A stretch of DNA of 64,000 bases. Source: Puccinia triticina (taxonomy: Eukaryota; Basidiomycota; Pucciniomycetes; Pucciniales; Pucciniaceae). Numbering within the stretch: position 1 is the first letter of the stretch; each line of letters starts with the position of its first letter. The translations under genes were made by a program, and so were the position numbers. Under the pieces are notes generated by a model. The model saw nothing but the letters and a program-made list of their open reading frames with translations. It was not told the origin of the DNA and did no database searches. Below are positions 34,193 to 45,923 of the stretch, piece by piece. The DNA is taken from assembly GCF_026914185.1 (NCBI RefSeq), contig NC_070559.1, positions 4,438,001 through 4,502,000 on the forward strand, given 5' to 3'.

Positions 34193-34371
34193 TTTGCGCG
34201 GCGAAACTGATTGTAAAGTTTGGGGAGATTAAGTTTGGATAATTTGGATTACCGGTAGACGAAGGGTGATTGGATGTTGAGTGTAACTGTTGGATTGAAG
34301 GTGGAAGTGATAGCAGTAGTTGAAGAGAAGTGGGAAATTGAATGAGTTAGTTTAAGAGCGCAGACAGGGGT

Positions 34372-34379
34372 TATTTATA
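34372..34379 (-). promoter_or_regulatory. Candidate TATA box of the AT-hook gene
   Basis: TATAAATA on the minus strand, 180 nt upstream of the ATG at 34192, within a GC-mixed context. No other TATA-like site is closer. Confidence 0.35.
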
Positions 34380-34467
34380 GTCGACGACACGGCGACCGTT
34401 CTTTAGGGAAATAATGCAAAATTGGCCCCGATTGGAGTGCACGTTCAAGCGAAGAGCTCGAGTCTGT

Positions 34468-34930
34468 AAGCATGATTGTTAGGCCCTCGTGAAACGAAGT
34501 GTGACTCGAGATAGTGAACCCTTTTTCTGAAACTTCGCGACACCGTTGAGATTTCAGCCAACATTCACCTGCTGGGTTACTGTAAATATGGAGACGACCG
34601 TGGGTCCAGATGTTCGGCGTCTGAGTAGATGAAACGAGGAGGTTTTGATCCCCACGACGGGCTTGAAGAGGTCGGCAAGGCGAGAACACTCGCCAAATAC
34701 TGGATTGTTAGACCCTGATCAATCGACGTGTGACTCGACTTGTTGAACCCTTTGCCTGAGAGTTGGCAACACCTTTGAGATTTCAGGCAACGTTCGCCGA
34801 GTTCGTCGCTGTAAATATGGAGATGACCGTGGCTCAAGAGATTTGGCGTCTGAGGAAATGAAACGTGGAGGTCTTGACACGCACAACAGGCTTGAAGAGG
34901 GAGGCAAAGCCAAAACCTGCGCCAAGTACT
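34468..34930. repeat. About 230-bp direct duplication upstream of the AT-hook gene
   Basis: Two diverged copies (about 34468-34697 and 34704-34930) share TTGTTAG-CCCT, TGTGACTCGA, TGAACCCTTT, TGAGATTTCAG, CTGTAAATATGGAGA, GACCGTGG and GGCTTGAAGAGG in order. Confidence 0.65.
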
Positions 34931-36169
34931 CGCCGAATCAGGGGCAGATAGGCGTGAATGTTTATTCTGGTTGCGAGTATCGAGGATAAGGGGATGAATA
35001 TTCCGGTTTGGGAGAAGGGTGTGACACGTACATCAACCCTCTGCGGTGGGGATAGGCCCATACCAGGCGGGAGATAATTGGTATTTGGTTCAGTCCTGGG
35101 GGTGGAAAAAGTTGGGCTTCATAGGAGTTGTCGTGTAGTTAGCACGGAGGCTCGCGTCAGATGTCCAAATGGGGAAAGCATTAGGGCGTCCGCTGTATCG
35201 AGTTCTGGGAGAGCGTGGGCTAGCCAGGCTTGTGTGAACCCTTGCGGATCTCGGCTCAAGGGCACAGCATCCATTTAAGGAGAGGTTGAATTCGGCAAGT
35301 TGTCTGGGATGGGCAAGTTTCCCCTGTTGCAAGTGCGCAGGTTGAAATAAGTCCGTTCATACTTTAAACTTCAGAATTTTACTTTGAACATAAACTTCAG
35401 AATTTTACTTTGAACATTAGCTTGCGAGGCATTTGCCAACGGGTTATATATTTGATGAGCTGCTATGACATAAATATTCGAAATGGCCAGTAGTATAACT
35501 TTGCAAAAAGATACAGTATTCGAGGAATCATCCGGCCGCACTTGCGGAAGGATATTTCCGGGGCTGTTGAGGCCGAAAAAAGTAGACACACTTGTGGAAT
35601 CTTTTGGGTGCCAGATTTATCGACTCGTACGCTGTGCATTTGCCAGTAGTAGAACTTTACAATAAAAAGAGTATTTGAGACAACCTCCGGCCGCACTTGC
35701 GGAGAGATTTTTCCGGGAGTCTCGAGGTTGAACGCATCAAAATAATTTTACTTTTATAAAAATTTGCCCACCTTCAACCCCTTGCGATTGCAACAGGCGA
35801 GGTGGTTAAATCCGGCACCTTTTCATTCATGTTTCATGAATTGGGGAGCCAGTCCGAGTGCATTAATGTTTGGGGACTTAAAATAATTTTTTTGCGGCAT
35901 CAAGTGAACCTACTTTTGCCAAGAAAAATAGAAAGAAATGCAAGGCAAAATGCCAAAACATGAAGCCTTTGGGGTTTCTTAAGAGAGGTGGGGGGAAACC
36001 CTTGATCTAAATTTCCACGAAAGTGTGGATTTAATATACTTAGATACCCCAAGCATTTGTAGTCCCAATCGCAAGGATTAGTGCTGGCACCGAGCTAAAT
36101 ATCAAAAAAAAAGTGTTGTCAATTTCAGTTGCACACAAATGAACTGATTACGTTGGGTATACCGCATAA
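34931..36169. other. Non-coding stretch with short duplications
   Basis: A 26-bp perfect duplication (AAACTTCAGAATTTTACTTT...) lies at 35366-35417. A roughly 150-bp diverged duplication (about 35483-35590 and 35641-35740) shares CCAGTAGTA, CCGGCCGCACTTGCGGA and TTTCCGGG. No gene seen. Confidence 0.45.
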
Positions 36170-37172
36170 AGATGTCACTTGATACCCGGGTACCCGCCAC
36201 AGGTGTGGGTACCTCCCCAAAAAACCACTAATTCTCAGCACCCGCACCCGCACCGGCACACCTCTGAGGAGCAGGAAGCAGGTACCCGGGTACCTGCGGT
36301 AGGTACCCGCGGGTGTGGAGAATTTTTGCGGCTAAGTAAGCAAGGAAGCCTTCTCGGCCAGTTGGTGTATGTATACCACCCCGCCGAGAGGAAGCCCTCT
36401 TGGCGAGCTGGTGTACGTGTTCCAGCCCGCCGAGAGAAAGCCCTCTTGGCGAGCTGGTGGACGTGTTCCAGCCCGCCGAGAGGAAGCCCTCTTGGCGAGC
36501 TGGTGTACGTGTTCCAGCCTGCCGAGAGGAAGCCCTCTTGGCGAGCTGGTATATGTATACCAGCCAGCCGAGAGGAAGCCCTCTCGGGAGCTGGCGTGAA
36601 GCCCTCTCGGCGAGCTGGCGTATGTATACCAGCCAGCCGAGAGGAAGCCCTCTCGGCGAGCTGGTGGATGTATACCAGCCAGTCGAGAGGAAGCGCTCTC
36701 GGCGAGCTGGTGTATGTATACCAGCCAGCCGAGAGGAAGCCCTCTCGGCGAGCTGGTGTATGTATACCAGCTAGCCGAGAGGAAGCCCTCTCGGCGAGCT
36801 GGTGTATGTATACCAGCCAGCCGAGAGGAAGCCCTCTCGGCGAGCTGGTGTATCATACCAGCCCGTCAAGAGGAATCCCTCTCGGCGACGAGCTGGTGTA
36901 TGTGTAGTATACCCACTCGCCAAGAAGGATCCATCTTGGCGAGTTGGTATATGTATACCAGCTCACCGAGTGGAATCCCTCTTGGCGAGGGGTTGTTTGT
37001 ATACCGCTCGCCATGAGGGATTCCACTTGGCGAGGTAGACGGGTAGTGGGGGGGTAGCAGCTCATCAGGCCAGACACCCGCACCCGCCGGCGGGTACCTG
37101 CTAGCCGCCAACAGGTGCCCGCCCACGGACACAAGGTACCCGCAAAGAGGTACCTGATGACATCTCTAATGC
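36170..37172. mobile_element. Inverted-ended element built around a 46-bp minisatellite
   Basis: Left end AGATGTCACTTGATACCCGG, right end ...GGTACCTGATGACATCT: outer AGATGTCA repeats are inverted, with GGTACCCGC-rich subterminal sequence on both sides. The core is the 46-bp array. No target duplication established. Confidence 0.5.
36345..37040. repeat. 46-bp minisatellite, about 14 copies, palindromic units
   Basis: Successive GAAGCCCTCT blocks lie 46 bp apart (36391, 36437, 36483...). Each unit carries CCGAGAG-GAAGC-CCTCTCGG and CTGGTGTATGTATACCAG, two hairpin-forming segments. Units at the right edge are more diverged. Long open frames on both strands (242 and 174 codons) follow from the repeat and are not taken as genes. 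Confidence 0.85.
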
Positions 37173-37999
37173 CGCTTGGTGGTACTATTGCCGTGGCGTT
37201 GGTTGTGAACCAACGAGGCAAGAGGAAGGGTCCGAAGACGGACGAGTTTGATCCGGATAGGTCGCGTGGGAGCCCGTTGTTATCGACAGCGAGGCGTGGG
37301 CGGTGGCGGTGGCCGCGGGTGACAAACAGGTATGTATTGCATTGGTTCAGAATTGGGTGGCGACCCAACGTCTATTTAAGGAGGGAGGAGGAGGTGTGTT
37401 TCCCCCCAGGGGATCCGGTTTCGTCCTACCCCCTCCCTGGAGCCCGCCAATTGCTTGATTGGGGCCTCCTTGATTTAATATTTGACCGGCCTTCTTTTGC
37501 CTGTTGCTGCGGCACAGGCTGGAGGGTCAATCCGAGGTGCCCTCCAGGGTGTTTGGGGATTAAATTCAAATTTGTGGAGTGATTTTGCAAAAGGTCATAG
37601 GCAAAAACTTAGATTAGAAACCAAAATCACAAAATAATATCCCAATACAGTCAGCACTGCCATACTACACAGGGCCTGAATGAATTGCACACATCCCAAC
37701 AAGTGTCAGAAAAAAAATGAAAACTCCGAGGAAGAAAGGTGAAAAAAATTGGAGGAGGGCCTGAGGAAAGAGCTCAGAAAAAACAGATAATGTTTCAAGG
37801 AGCCCTCTTTGAGGGAAGGGGTCCAGTGTAAGAGACCTGGCTCAGAGCTTGAGAGGCAAAAAAGTACAAACTATGCATGGGATTTGGGAAATGAGAAGAA
37901 AATGATAAAAACCCAAGCATACTAGTTTTTTTTCAATATCATAAGTTTTTTTGCTTTTGAAATTCCTACTAGAATTCAATGTCATTATTGCCCCTGTAT
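37173..37999. other. Intergenic stretch, 3' flank of the first paralogue
   Basis: GC-rich to 37570, with a 155-codon plus-strand frame that I do not recognise, then AT-rich sequence likely forming the 3' region of the minus-strand gene ending at 38000. Confidence 0.3.
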
Positions 38000-39779
38000 T
38001 CATGAGCTGGCCATATCTTTTATTTTTTTGGTAAAATTCTCAATTGAAAGACAGAATATTTTGTTAAAAAAACAAGTGGAAATCATCTCCTTGTAGGTAG
38101 TGTTGAAGAAAACCTCCTTTACATTGGTGTCTGATTCATGAAACCAGATCTTCAAGCACCTCCAAAGCAATGCATCAATAGAATCAAAGTTATTTAAAAG
38201 GTTATCTTTGCTTGCAGAAATATTATAATCAAGTATCAATCCCTCTGATTCCATTGTGGATTGAGGAACCTTTTGTGAATCATGTATCTTTTTGAAGACT
38301 TGAGTTGCATGTGCTAATTTTATTGAATATTGCTCTAAAGTATATTTCCCTTTGATTCTAGGATTGAATGTTTCAATCATCTCAACATAAAACAAGTACA
38401 TTACTAGTAACTTTTTCAATCTTATACTTCCAGAAGGAATGACATCCTTGAATAGAACATTGGTTCTTTGTTCCCAAAATTTGACCCAAGCTTTCATATT
38501 CTGTGCTATGATACTGCTTTTCTGGTGAATGTAGGATCTTCTAGGTCTTTGTGTTTTGTACTTGTCCTTCAACTCAAGAAATGAATCTTCTCTCATAAGC
38601 AGGTAACAAGTTTCAAACATATGTCTTGCAGCTTCAGCTGTGATTTTTTCAGTTATATATTCCCCACCTTGGAAAAGCTTTCTGACTTGTTTGATGATAA
38701 GCACATCTTCCATCAATGGGTCAGAACCAACCTTAAGAATTTCATCTGTAAACTCAAGTTTCAAAACATGGTGCTTGTAGTTGTAATAAATTGATGGTTT
38801 GCCTTCAGGAATATTTACACTTTCATGAATCACCACAGGTCCAATTTCTGGTTTAATATCTGGCTGATGGAGTTTGGTTTCCTGTTTGATAAATGGTGTG
38901 GGAAGAAAAGTCCTACTTGACAGAAAATCCAAAGAATGGCTGAAAATAGCTGATTCTTCACGTTGCTTGGTGTTGGGTACCATTGGAGATCCTGAGTCGG
39001 GGTTTTCCATCCAAAATTTCGCAACTGGTGGAAATTTGTGCTCTTTTTCACTTTCAATTTTAATTTTGAATTTCAGCTTGGTAGGAGCAGGATGTTTTGG
39101 AACCAGAGTTTGTTCATAATTTTGCCTCTCTTCCATATTCATGTCATTGGTGCTTGTTCTATCTGTGACAGTGGTCTGTATTTTGATTCTAGGAAGATTA
39201 TCTATGGTGGATGCTTCAGACTTTTTAAGGGATTTAGTTCTGTCTTGTGGATTTTGAAAGTCATTGTGGAATCTGAGGTTAATGGGAAGCTCCATGTATT
39301 TCTTTCTTTTATTTGGTTGGTTAATTCTGATTTGAGTTTCAGAAGTTTTTTCAACTATTGATTTTCCAGAAGCTACACTGTGGGGGACTGAAATGATGTT
39401 TTGTAAATCATCTTCTGGAGTCTGAGACAGACAAAATGAAAAATATGGTGTATTTTTCATATGTTTCATACTGGGGCAAGCTTCAAGTGTTGAAAGAAAG
39501 TCAATCTCTTTAGTTGGCTCTTGAATTTTTGAGCTTGAGCTTGAAGAATCTGTGTTCCAATTTGTGAAATCCATGAATTGTGGATTGATTTCATCATTCT
39601 CAGGTTTAACTGCTGTTTCAATCAAATTTTAGCTGCAAGAATACTATAGATTGTGGAAAGCAAGGCATCATCTCACCTTCCCATAAGGAAATGAGATCCT
39701 TGGTTCTGTGGGGTGATTCTTCCATGGCAGATATTGTGACCAACTCTAAAAATATCATTCCACAAATGCTGATCCTCAT
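38000..39779 (-). CDS. Unrecognised protein, paralogue 1 (571 aa, possible secreted)
   Basis: Exon 1 is 39779-39677 (ATG, donor GTGAGATG), exon 2 is 39612-38000. The joined length is 1,716 nt, an exact frame. The acceptor (GAAACAG before CAGTTAAACC) is chosen because it joins in frame and because paralogue 2 has an equivalent. The encoded N-terminus MRISICGMIFLELVTISA looks like a secretion signal (one Arg, then a hydrophobic core, small residues at the end). The rest is Ser/Lys-rich, with a conserved C-terminal half (GGEYITEKITAEAARHMFET, FWEQRTNVLFKDVIPSGSIR). No known domain recognised. The intact frame and a paralogue with similar structure support a real gene; effector-like function is only a guess. 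Confidence 0.7.
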
Positions 39780-41520
39780 GTTATTGTGCGTTTAGAATTT
39801 CAACTTTCACAATTCTCCTTCTTCCAATCAGCTTGAGAAAAATATTTCTGGAACAGTGAATCAAAGATTTGGAACTGACTAAGCTTTTGAAAAACCAATG
39901 TGAATTTTTCAAGACCCTCTGAGGTGGAGGATTTCAGAAAGCTCCCCAGGCAACACCATCTGACAGACTAGATTCTGTTTCATGCATCAAGGTTTGTTAC
40001 ACTATTTTTTGTCACATGTATCAGCTTTGTGTATGCAACAAAAATAGACAACACTCACACCTGAAATATGAACTCAAGGGTTGAAAATGCTGCAACCAAT
40101 CTGATCCAAAAAAGGCATTGGCAATACCGTGTGTATTGTTTCTTTGATACTCAATAATTCAATACCACATATTGTCTCAACAGATACAATATGTTGGTAC
40201 TATATTGATTTGTTTTTTTACCTTTTTTTGAGCCATCTGGATAAAATCCAATAGTCCATCCAGGCAATACGCCAAATATTGGATCATATTGAGTTGGGGA
40301 CCTGATCCCTGTTGATAAAGCTTGATTGCATTGGTTGTCAGTCCAATACTGATACAATGTATTGGATGCAAACCCAATCAATATTAATAACTACCAATAC
40401 ATGTATTAGATTGGTTGCAGCAATGATACAATAACTGTGACAAAGTATAGTTCAAATTGAGTTGGTTAATCCCGTGGAGTGCAGATCCTTTGAGCCCCTG
40501 CAGGGTTTTGGAAACATGCTTGAAGAAAATGCTGCCTTATTGGGTGGGGGACGTTTTTTTCTTCAAGTGCAGTGTTTGTGGTTTTGCTGAACTTTTGAAA
40601 TTACCAAGGATGGTTGGAGTAGCAACTCAGGTTTCCTTCAATAATGGAACCTCTTCGCTGTAATCTCCTCTCTGTTTTTGGAATACACACATTTAGTTTA
40701 AGGATTCTGTCATGGTCTGCTGGCTGTACCTTCCCATTTATATAGTTCAATGACTTGTTGAAGAAGGAGGGCATAAGGGATGGCAAACAGGGGCACCATG
40801 ATGGTGGGGGATTTTCTATGCACATAGAAAAGATGGTAACAATACCATATGACTAACAATGGTATGAATATAAATGCATTTTTAAGGTAAGGTCAAAGAA
40901 AAAAATCTTCCCTTTTCCCAAATTAAATTTTCTTTGTAACTTTTCCCATGGGCTGATAATTTATTTATCAATTGGAGGAACTCCACCTGGCTTGATAATT
41001 TGGGTTGCAGCTTAAATTTTTGTCATTGGGATGTTCTAGAGCCAGATTCCAGCAGTGCAAGTGAATTTTCAAATTCCAAGTCATTATTTTTGATCACTTG
41101 AACCGCAACCTAGGAATACTCATTGAAGTAGGTATGCATTGTGAAAATATTAAACCAATATTTAGGGTCTGGATCAATTTCATCCATTCCCCAACAAGTG
41201 TTGAAAGACAGGACTCAGAGCAAGAAAGGTGAAGAAATAGAAAAAAAAATGGCAGCATAATGGGGGCTAAGATGTGCAAAAGAAAGCCAAAGGAAAGATG
41301 TGCATTCATCTGAAATGTGAATTTATTTTGAAAATAGGAAGGAAATTGAAAATAGGCAAGAAAGTGAATAGGAAAGCAAGTGAATAGGCAAGAAAGTGAA
41401 CTTTCAACAAACAAAAACAATCCATCCCAAAAACCTAATTAAACTAGCGCAAACAGGGGTTCAAATCACCAAAGATGTTATTTTCTAAATATTCTGATAG
41501 CAGTCATGATTTCTAGTGAT
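39780..41520. other. Region between the two paralogues
   Basis: Holds the upstream region of paralogue 1, the MITE at 40088-40422 and the 3' flank of paralogue 2. Motif GAAAGTGAATAGGAAAGC/GAATAGGCAAGAAAGTGAA repeats a few times near 41340-41405. No other gene seen. Confidence 0.35.
40088..40422. mobile_element. 335-bp MITE rich in CCAATAC/GTATTGG
   Basis: Ends TGCTGCAACCAATCTGAT (40088) and ATTAGATTGGTTGCAGCA (to 40422) are inverted repeats with one mismatch. CAATAC and GTATTGG motifs recur more than ten times inside. No coding capacity; target duplication unclear. Confidence 0.65.
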
Positions 41521-43286
41521 TTATGAGCCAGCTACTTCTTTTATTTTTTTGGTGAAATTTTCAATTGAAAGACAAAATATTTTGTTGAAAAAACAAGTAG
41601 AAACCATCTCATTGTATGCAGTTTTGAAGAAAGCCTCTTTTATGTTGCTGCCTGATTCTCGAAACCAAATCTTCAAGCACCTCCAAAGCAATGAATCAAT
41701 TGAATCATGAGTATTTAAAAGGTTATCTTTACTTGTTGAAATATTATAATCAAGTATCAATGCCTCTGATTCCATTGTTGATCCAGGCACGGTCTGTGAA
41801 TCATGTATCTTTTTGAATACTTGCATTTTGTATGTTAATTGTTCTAAATCTTGTTTTAAATTGACTTCTCCTTTGATTTTGGGATTGAATTTTTCAATCA
41901 TATGAGCATACAACAAGTACATTATCGATAACTTTTTCAACCTTATACTTTTAGAAGGAATGACATCCTTGAATAGAACATTGGATCTTTGTTCCCAAAA
42001 TCTGACCCAAGCATTCATATTCTGTGATATTATATTGGTTTTGTGGTGAACATAGGATCTTCTAGGTCTTTGTGTTTTATACTTGGGCTTCAACTCAAGA
42101 GATGAATGTTCTTTCATAAGTAGGTAGCAAGTTTCAAACATATATCTTGCAGCTTCAGCTGTGATTTTTTCATTTATATATTCCCCACCTTGGAAAAGCT
42201 TTCTAACTTCAGTGATGATAATTTCATCTTCCATTAATGGGTCAGGACCAACTTTAAGGACATCATCAGTAAGCTCAAGTTGAAAAATAGGGGGTTTGTA
42301 ATCAATTGATGGTTTTCTTTCAGCATTGTTTACACTTTCATGATTCCCAATAGGTCCAATTTCTGATTCAATAGCTGGCTGATGGGATGAATGTTCATTT
42401 TTGATAAATGGTTTGGGAAGATGAATATTTGATGGAGAGCCCAAGAAGTGGCTGGAAACAGCATATTCTTTGCGTTTTTTAGGGTTGGTCACCAGTGCAG
42501 ATCCTGGGATGCTTTTTTCCATACAGATTGTTTTTACTGGTGGAAGGTTGGGCTCATTTTCAACTTTGATTTTTAATTTCAGCTTGGCATGAGAAAAATT
42601 GTTTGGAACCAGAGTTTTTTGATTGTCTATCTCTTCTGGATTTGGATTTTTGTGATTAGGGGCTGGTATATCTGTGAAAGCGGTATGTCTTGTCATTCTT
42701 GGGAGATCATATGTGGTGTATTTTTCAGAATGTTTAAGTAATTTGGGTCTTTTGTGTGGATTTTGCGATTGCAAGTGGAACATGGGGTTCATGGAAAGCT
42801 CCATGTATTCCCTTCTTTTTTCTGATTGGCCAATTCTGAGTTGAGTGTCAGAAGTTCTTTCAACCATTGGCCCACTGGAAGCTATTCTTTGGGGATATGA
42901 GATGAGCTTTTCCCCACCATCTTCTGAAGTCTGGGATGGCCAAAAGGCAAAATATGGTGTATTTCTTCTATATTTGATACTAGGACAGGCTTCAATTGTT
43001 GAAATAAAGTCAATCTCTTTAGTTGGCTCTTGAACTCTTGAACTTGAGCTTGAAGCATCTGTATTCCAATTTAGGTAATCCATGACTTGTGGATTGGCTT
43101 CATCATTATTGGGGTGACCTGGTTTTGGATTCAAATTTTAGCCTCAAGAAAATCAAATAGAAAAGAAGTAAATAGCTCACCTTCCCAGAGGGAAATGAAA
43201 TCTTTTGTCTTGTGGGGGAATTCTTCCATGGCAGAGACCGTCATGACCAACTCCAGAAAGACCATGTGACAGATGCTGATCCTCAT
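41521..43286 (-). CDS. Unrecognised protein, paralogue 2 (567 aa, possible secreted)
   Basis: Exon 1 is 43286-43181 (ATG, donor GTGAGC), exon 2 is 43118-41521 (acceptor AACCAG); 1,704 nt, an exact frame. The N-terminus MRISICHMVFLELVMTVSA is signal-peptide-like and close to that of paralogue 1; the following MEE-PH-TKD-ISLWE is also shared. The C-terminal half is strongly alike (KITAEAARYMFETCYLLMKE, KTQRPRRSYVHHKTNIISQN), whereas the middle differs more. The two genes are in tandem, same strand, about 1.7 kb apart, so a local duplication is likely. No known domain recognised. Confidence 0.7.
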
Positions 43287-43834
43287 TTTATTGTGTGTTT
43301 AGAATTTTACCTTTCACAATACTCATTCACACCCTGATCAACCTGATTAGAAATGATTTATGGTATGCTGAATCAAACAACAATAAGTGACTGAACTATT
43401 GAAAAACCAATGTGAATTTATGGAGACCACCTGAGGTATTCTATTTGAGAAAACTTTACAAGTTCAAATGACCTCCAACAGACTAGAGCATGTTTCAAGC
43501 AGCAAAGCATATTGCTTTGTCACCAGTGTCAGCCAGACTTGTGTACATAGAAACAGGCACCGATAATACTTGTTAACATACTTGAACTCAAGGGTTAATG
43601 ACATCACTCCAGTCTCCAATCCCCACATCAGAAACATATTGTCTTTTTCATAAAGCTTGGACAAATTTTTGAATTTTCTGGTCTTGTTGACCAAGGGAGA
43701 TGTCATATTTTTCATATCCCACTGCATGCAGCATCTTGAGAGATGTCAGATAGTGCCTAAGGCCAAATTCACCCCTGGAGCCAGCAATATCCTCCAGTAG
43801 GTGGTCTACGAGACGGGTTAGAGAAAAATTCGAG

Positions 43835-44612
43835 TACACTCCGTAATAGGAGTGTGCCAAAGCACACTCCGTAATAGGAGTGTGCCAAAGCACACTCCGT
43901 AATAGGAGTGTGCCAAAGCACACTCCGTAATAGGAGTGTGCCAAAGCACACTCCGTAATAGGAGTGTGCCAAAGCACACTCCGTAATAGGAGTGTGCCAA
44001 AGCACACTCCGTAATAGGAGTGTGCCAAAGCACACTCCGTAATAGGAGTGTGCCAAAGCACACTCCGTAATAGGAGTGTGCCAAAGCACACTCCGTAATA
44101 GGAGTGTGCCAAAGCACACTCCGTAATAGGAGTGTGCCAAAGCACACTCCGTAATAGGAGTGTGCCAAAGCACACTCCGTAATAGGAGTGTGCCAAAGCA
44201 CACTCCGTAATAGGAGTGTGCCAAAGCACACTCCGTAATAGGAGTGTGCCAAAGCACACTCCGTAATAGGAGTGTGCCAAAGCACACTCCGTAATAGGAG
44301 TGTGCCAAAGCACACTCCGTAATAGGAGTGTGCCAAAGCACACTCCGTAATAGGAGTGTGCCAAAGCACACTCCGTAATAGGAGTGTGCCAAAGCACACT
44401 CCGTAATAGGAGTGTGCCAAAGCACACTCCGTAATAGAAGTGTGCCAAAGCACACTCCGTAATAGGAGTGTGCCAAAGCACACTCCGTAATAGGAGTGTG
44501 CCAAAGCACACTCCGTAATAGGAGTGTGCCAAAGCACACTCCGTAATAGGAGTGTGCCAAAGCACACTCCGTAATAGGAGTGTGCCAAAGCACACTCCAT
44601 AATAGGAGTGTT
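43835..44612. repeat. 28-bp palindromic satellite, 27 copies in perfect register
   Basis: GTGTGCC occurs at 43852 and then every 28 bp up to 44580 without a single indel. The unit is GGAGTGTGCCAAAGCACACT + CCGTAATA, in which GGAGTGTGC and GCACACTCC form a 9-bp stem. Only two base variants were noticed (GAAGTG near 44437 and CCATAA near 44598). All frames are open for most of the array because 28 is not a multiple of three and the unit lacks stops; these frames are artefacts. Confidence 0.95.
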
Positions 44613-45158
44613 GGGATTTCGACTTTTTGCCGGTGAGGAGAAAGAGAAGAGCTCTTGAGGGTGCTCGAGAAAAAGGGGCGGTGATGATGGATGAATCACC
44701 AGATGCGGCTCAGAGGTGGAGCGGAAAAAGAAGGAGAGAACCGATGAGTTGATTACTCTGGACTAGGCTATGGTTATATAGACTATGTACATGGAATCAA
44801 CTTGTGGGTGAGAATAAAATGAATAAAAAATGATAATGAATAAGAAACTTCTCGACTCATTGTAACATGTCAAAAGGTACATCAATATCCCCAGCAGAGA
44901 GTGCACACACAAGAGGATAAGAAGGATTTGGGAAAGTTTGACAAACTAATCTAGGCAAGGAGCAAAGTCAACAAGGCTAGTACGGTGAGCAAACATGACC
45001 ACTAAATACAAACAGACCATAATATGTGGACTCATAAGTGTAGAATATCTTTGATCTGAAAACAAGCCCGTAGAGGAGGATGAAGTGAGCGGAGATGGTG
45101 TGAGGAGAAAATGAAGAAGGGGTTTTAGGGATGAGTGGAAAGACAGAAATCCAACAAG
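44613..45158. other. Non-coding spacer between satellite blocks
   Basis: No gene or repeat recognised. Confidence 0.4.
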
Positions 45159-45286
45159 GAGTGTGCCAAAGCACACTCTGTAATAGGAGTGTGCCAAAGC
45201 ACACTCTGTAATAGGAGTGTGCCAAAGCACACTCTGTAATAGGAGTGTGCCAAAGCACACTCCGTAATAGGAGTGTGCCAAAGCAC
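45159..45286. repeat. Second block of the 28-bp satellite, five copies
   Basis: GTGTGCC at 45161, 45189, 45217, 45245 and 45273. The first three linkers read CTCTGTAATA instead of CTCCGTAATA, a block-specific variant. Confidence 0.9.
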
Positions 45287-45923
45287 ATAATACAAGGTAT
45301 CCTGTATTTCTTACTGGATATCCCACTCAGGATATCCGGTGGTGGTTGAAGTGAAGCCCAGTTTGACCCCATAACCAATCCACAATTCTAGGCCAGGGGG
45401 AGGCCTCTAGCCTAGCTCACGTGTGCGCGGGGGCTAGGCTACAAGACCCGCTTTACAAAGTCCTCATGTGCACAGACCTGCACTTCTGGTAACAGAGCAT
45501 GACTGTGACCCCCAAGCCCCGTAGGGGATTGGGATTTGTTTTCCCCCCTTGAGCTTGAATTCATCAACAAAAGTCTTCACGCTACCCATTTCAATATTTT
45601 CTTCCTTCACTAATCACACAGACGACCTCCTTGGGACTCAAGCAATAAGGCTGTTCCCCAAAAGCAGTGTTGGCTCATGCCCCAGGGTCCGGGGCATTGG
45701 GATGGGCCTTAAAAATGCCCCGAACCCTGGGGCATATAGTGTTATTTCGCGGAAGGAGGATTCCTTTGGGGTTGGTGTCTTTTCTTTGGGATTTTGTCTT
45801 TTTTTTTGACATTACAATGGCCATATGTAGTATATACAGGTTTATTTTAATGAAAAAAGTTGAGAAGCACAAGCAAGAACCCCAAGGAAACGGGTGTAGG
45901 CACTGATAAAAGATGAAAGGATG
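45287..45923. other. Non-coding stretch with one strong hairpin
   Basis: No gene. The inverted repeat at 45677-45735 (ATGCCCCAGGGTCCGGGGCA ... TGCCCCGAACCCTGGGGCAT) has a 22-bp stem with one mismatch. Confidence 0.5.
45677..45735. repeat. 59-bp near-perfect hairpin
   Basis: Arms of 22 nt around a 15-nt loop; a possible miniature fold-back element or a strong RNA stem. Confidence 0.7.

Noticed and set aside
36179..36907. 242-codon plus-strand and 174-codon minus-strand ORFs in the 46-bp minisatellite
   Set aside because: Both strands are open with repeat peptides; nothing beyond the repeat supports coding.
43835..44612. Regularly spaced palindromic repeats resembling a CRISPR array
   Set aside because: The units are contiguous with no variable spacers, there are no cas genes, and the surroundings are eukaryotic. 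It is a tandem satellite.
43648..44699. Long overlapping ORFs (315, 293 and 274 codons) over the 28-bp satellite
   Set aside because: All three frames of one strand are open and encode the same 28-residue peptide repeat in shifted phase, an arithmetic result of a stop-free 28-bp unit.
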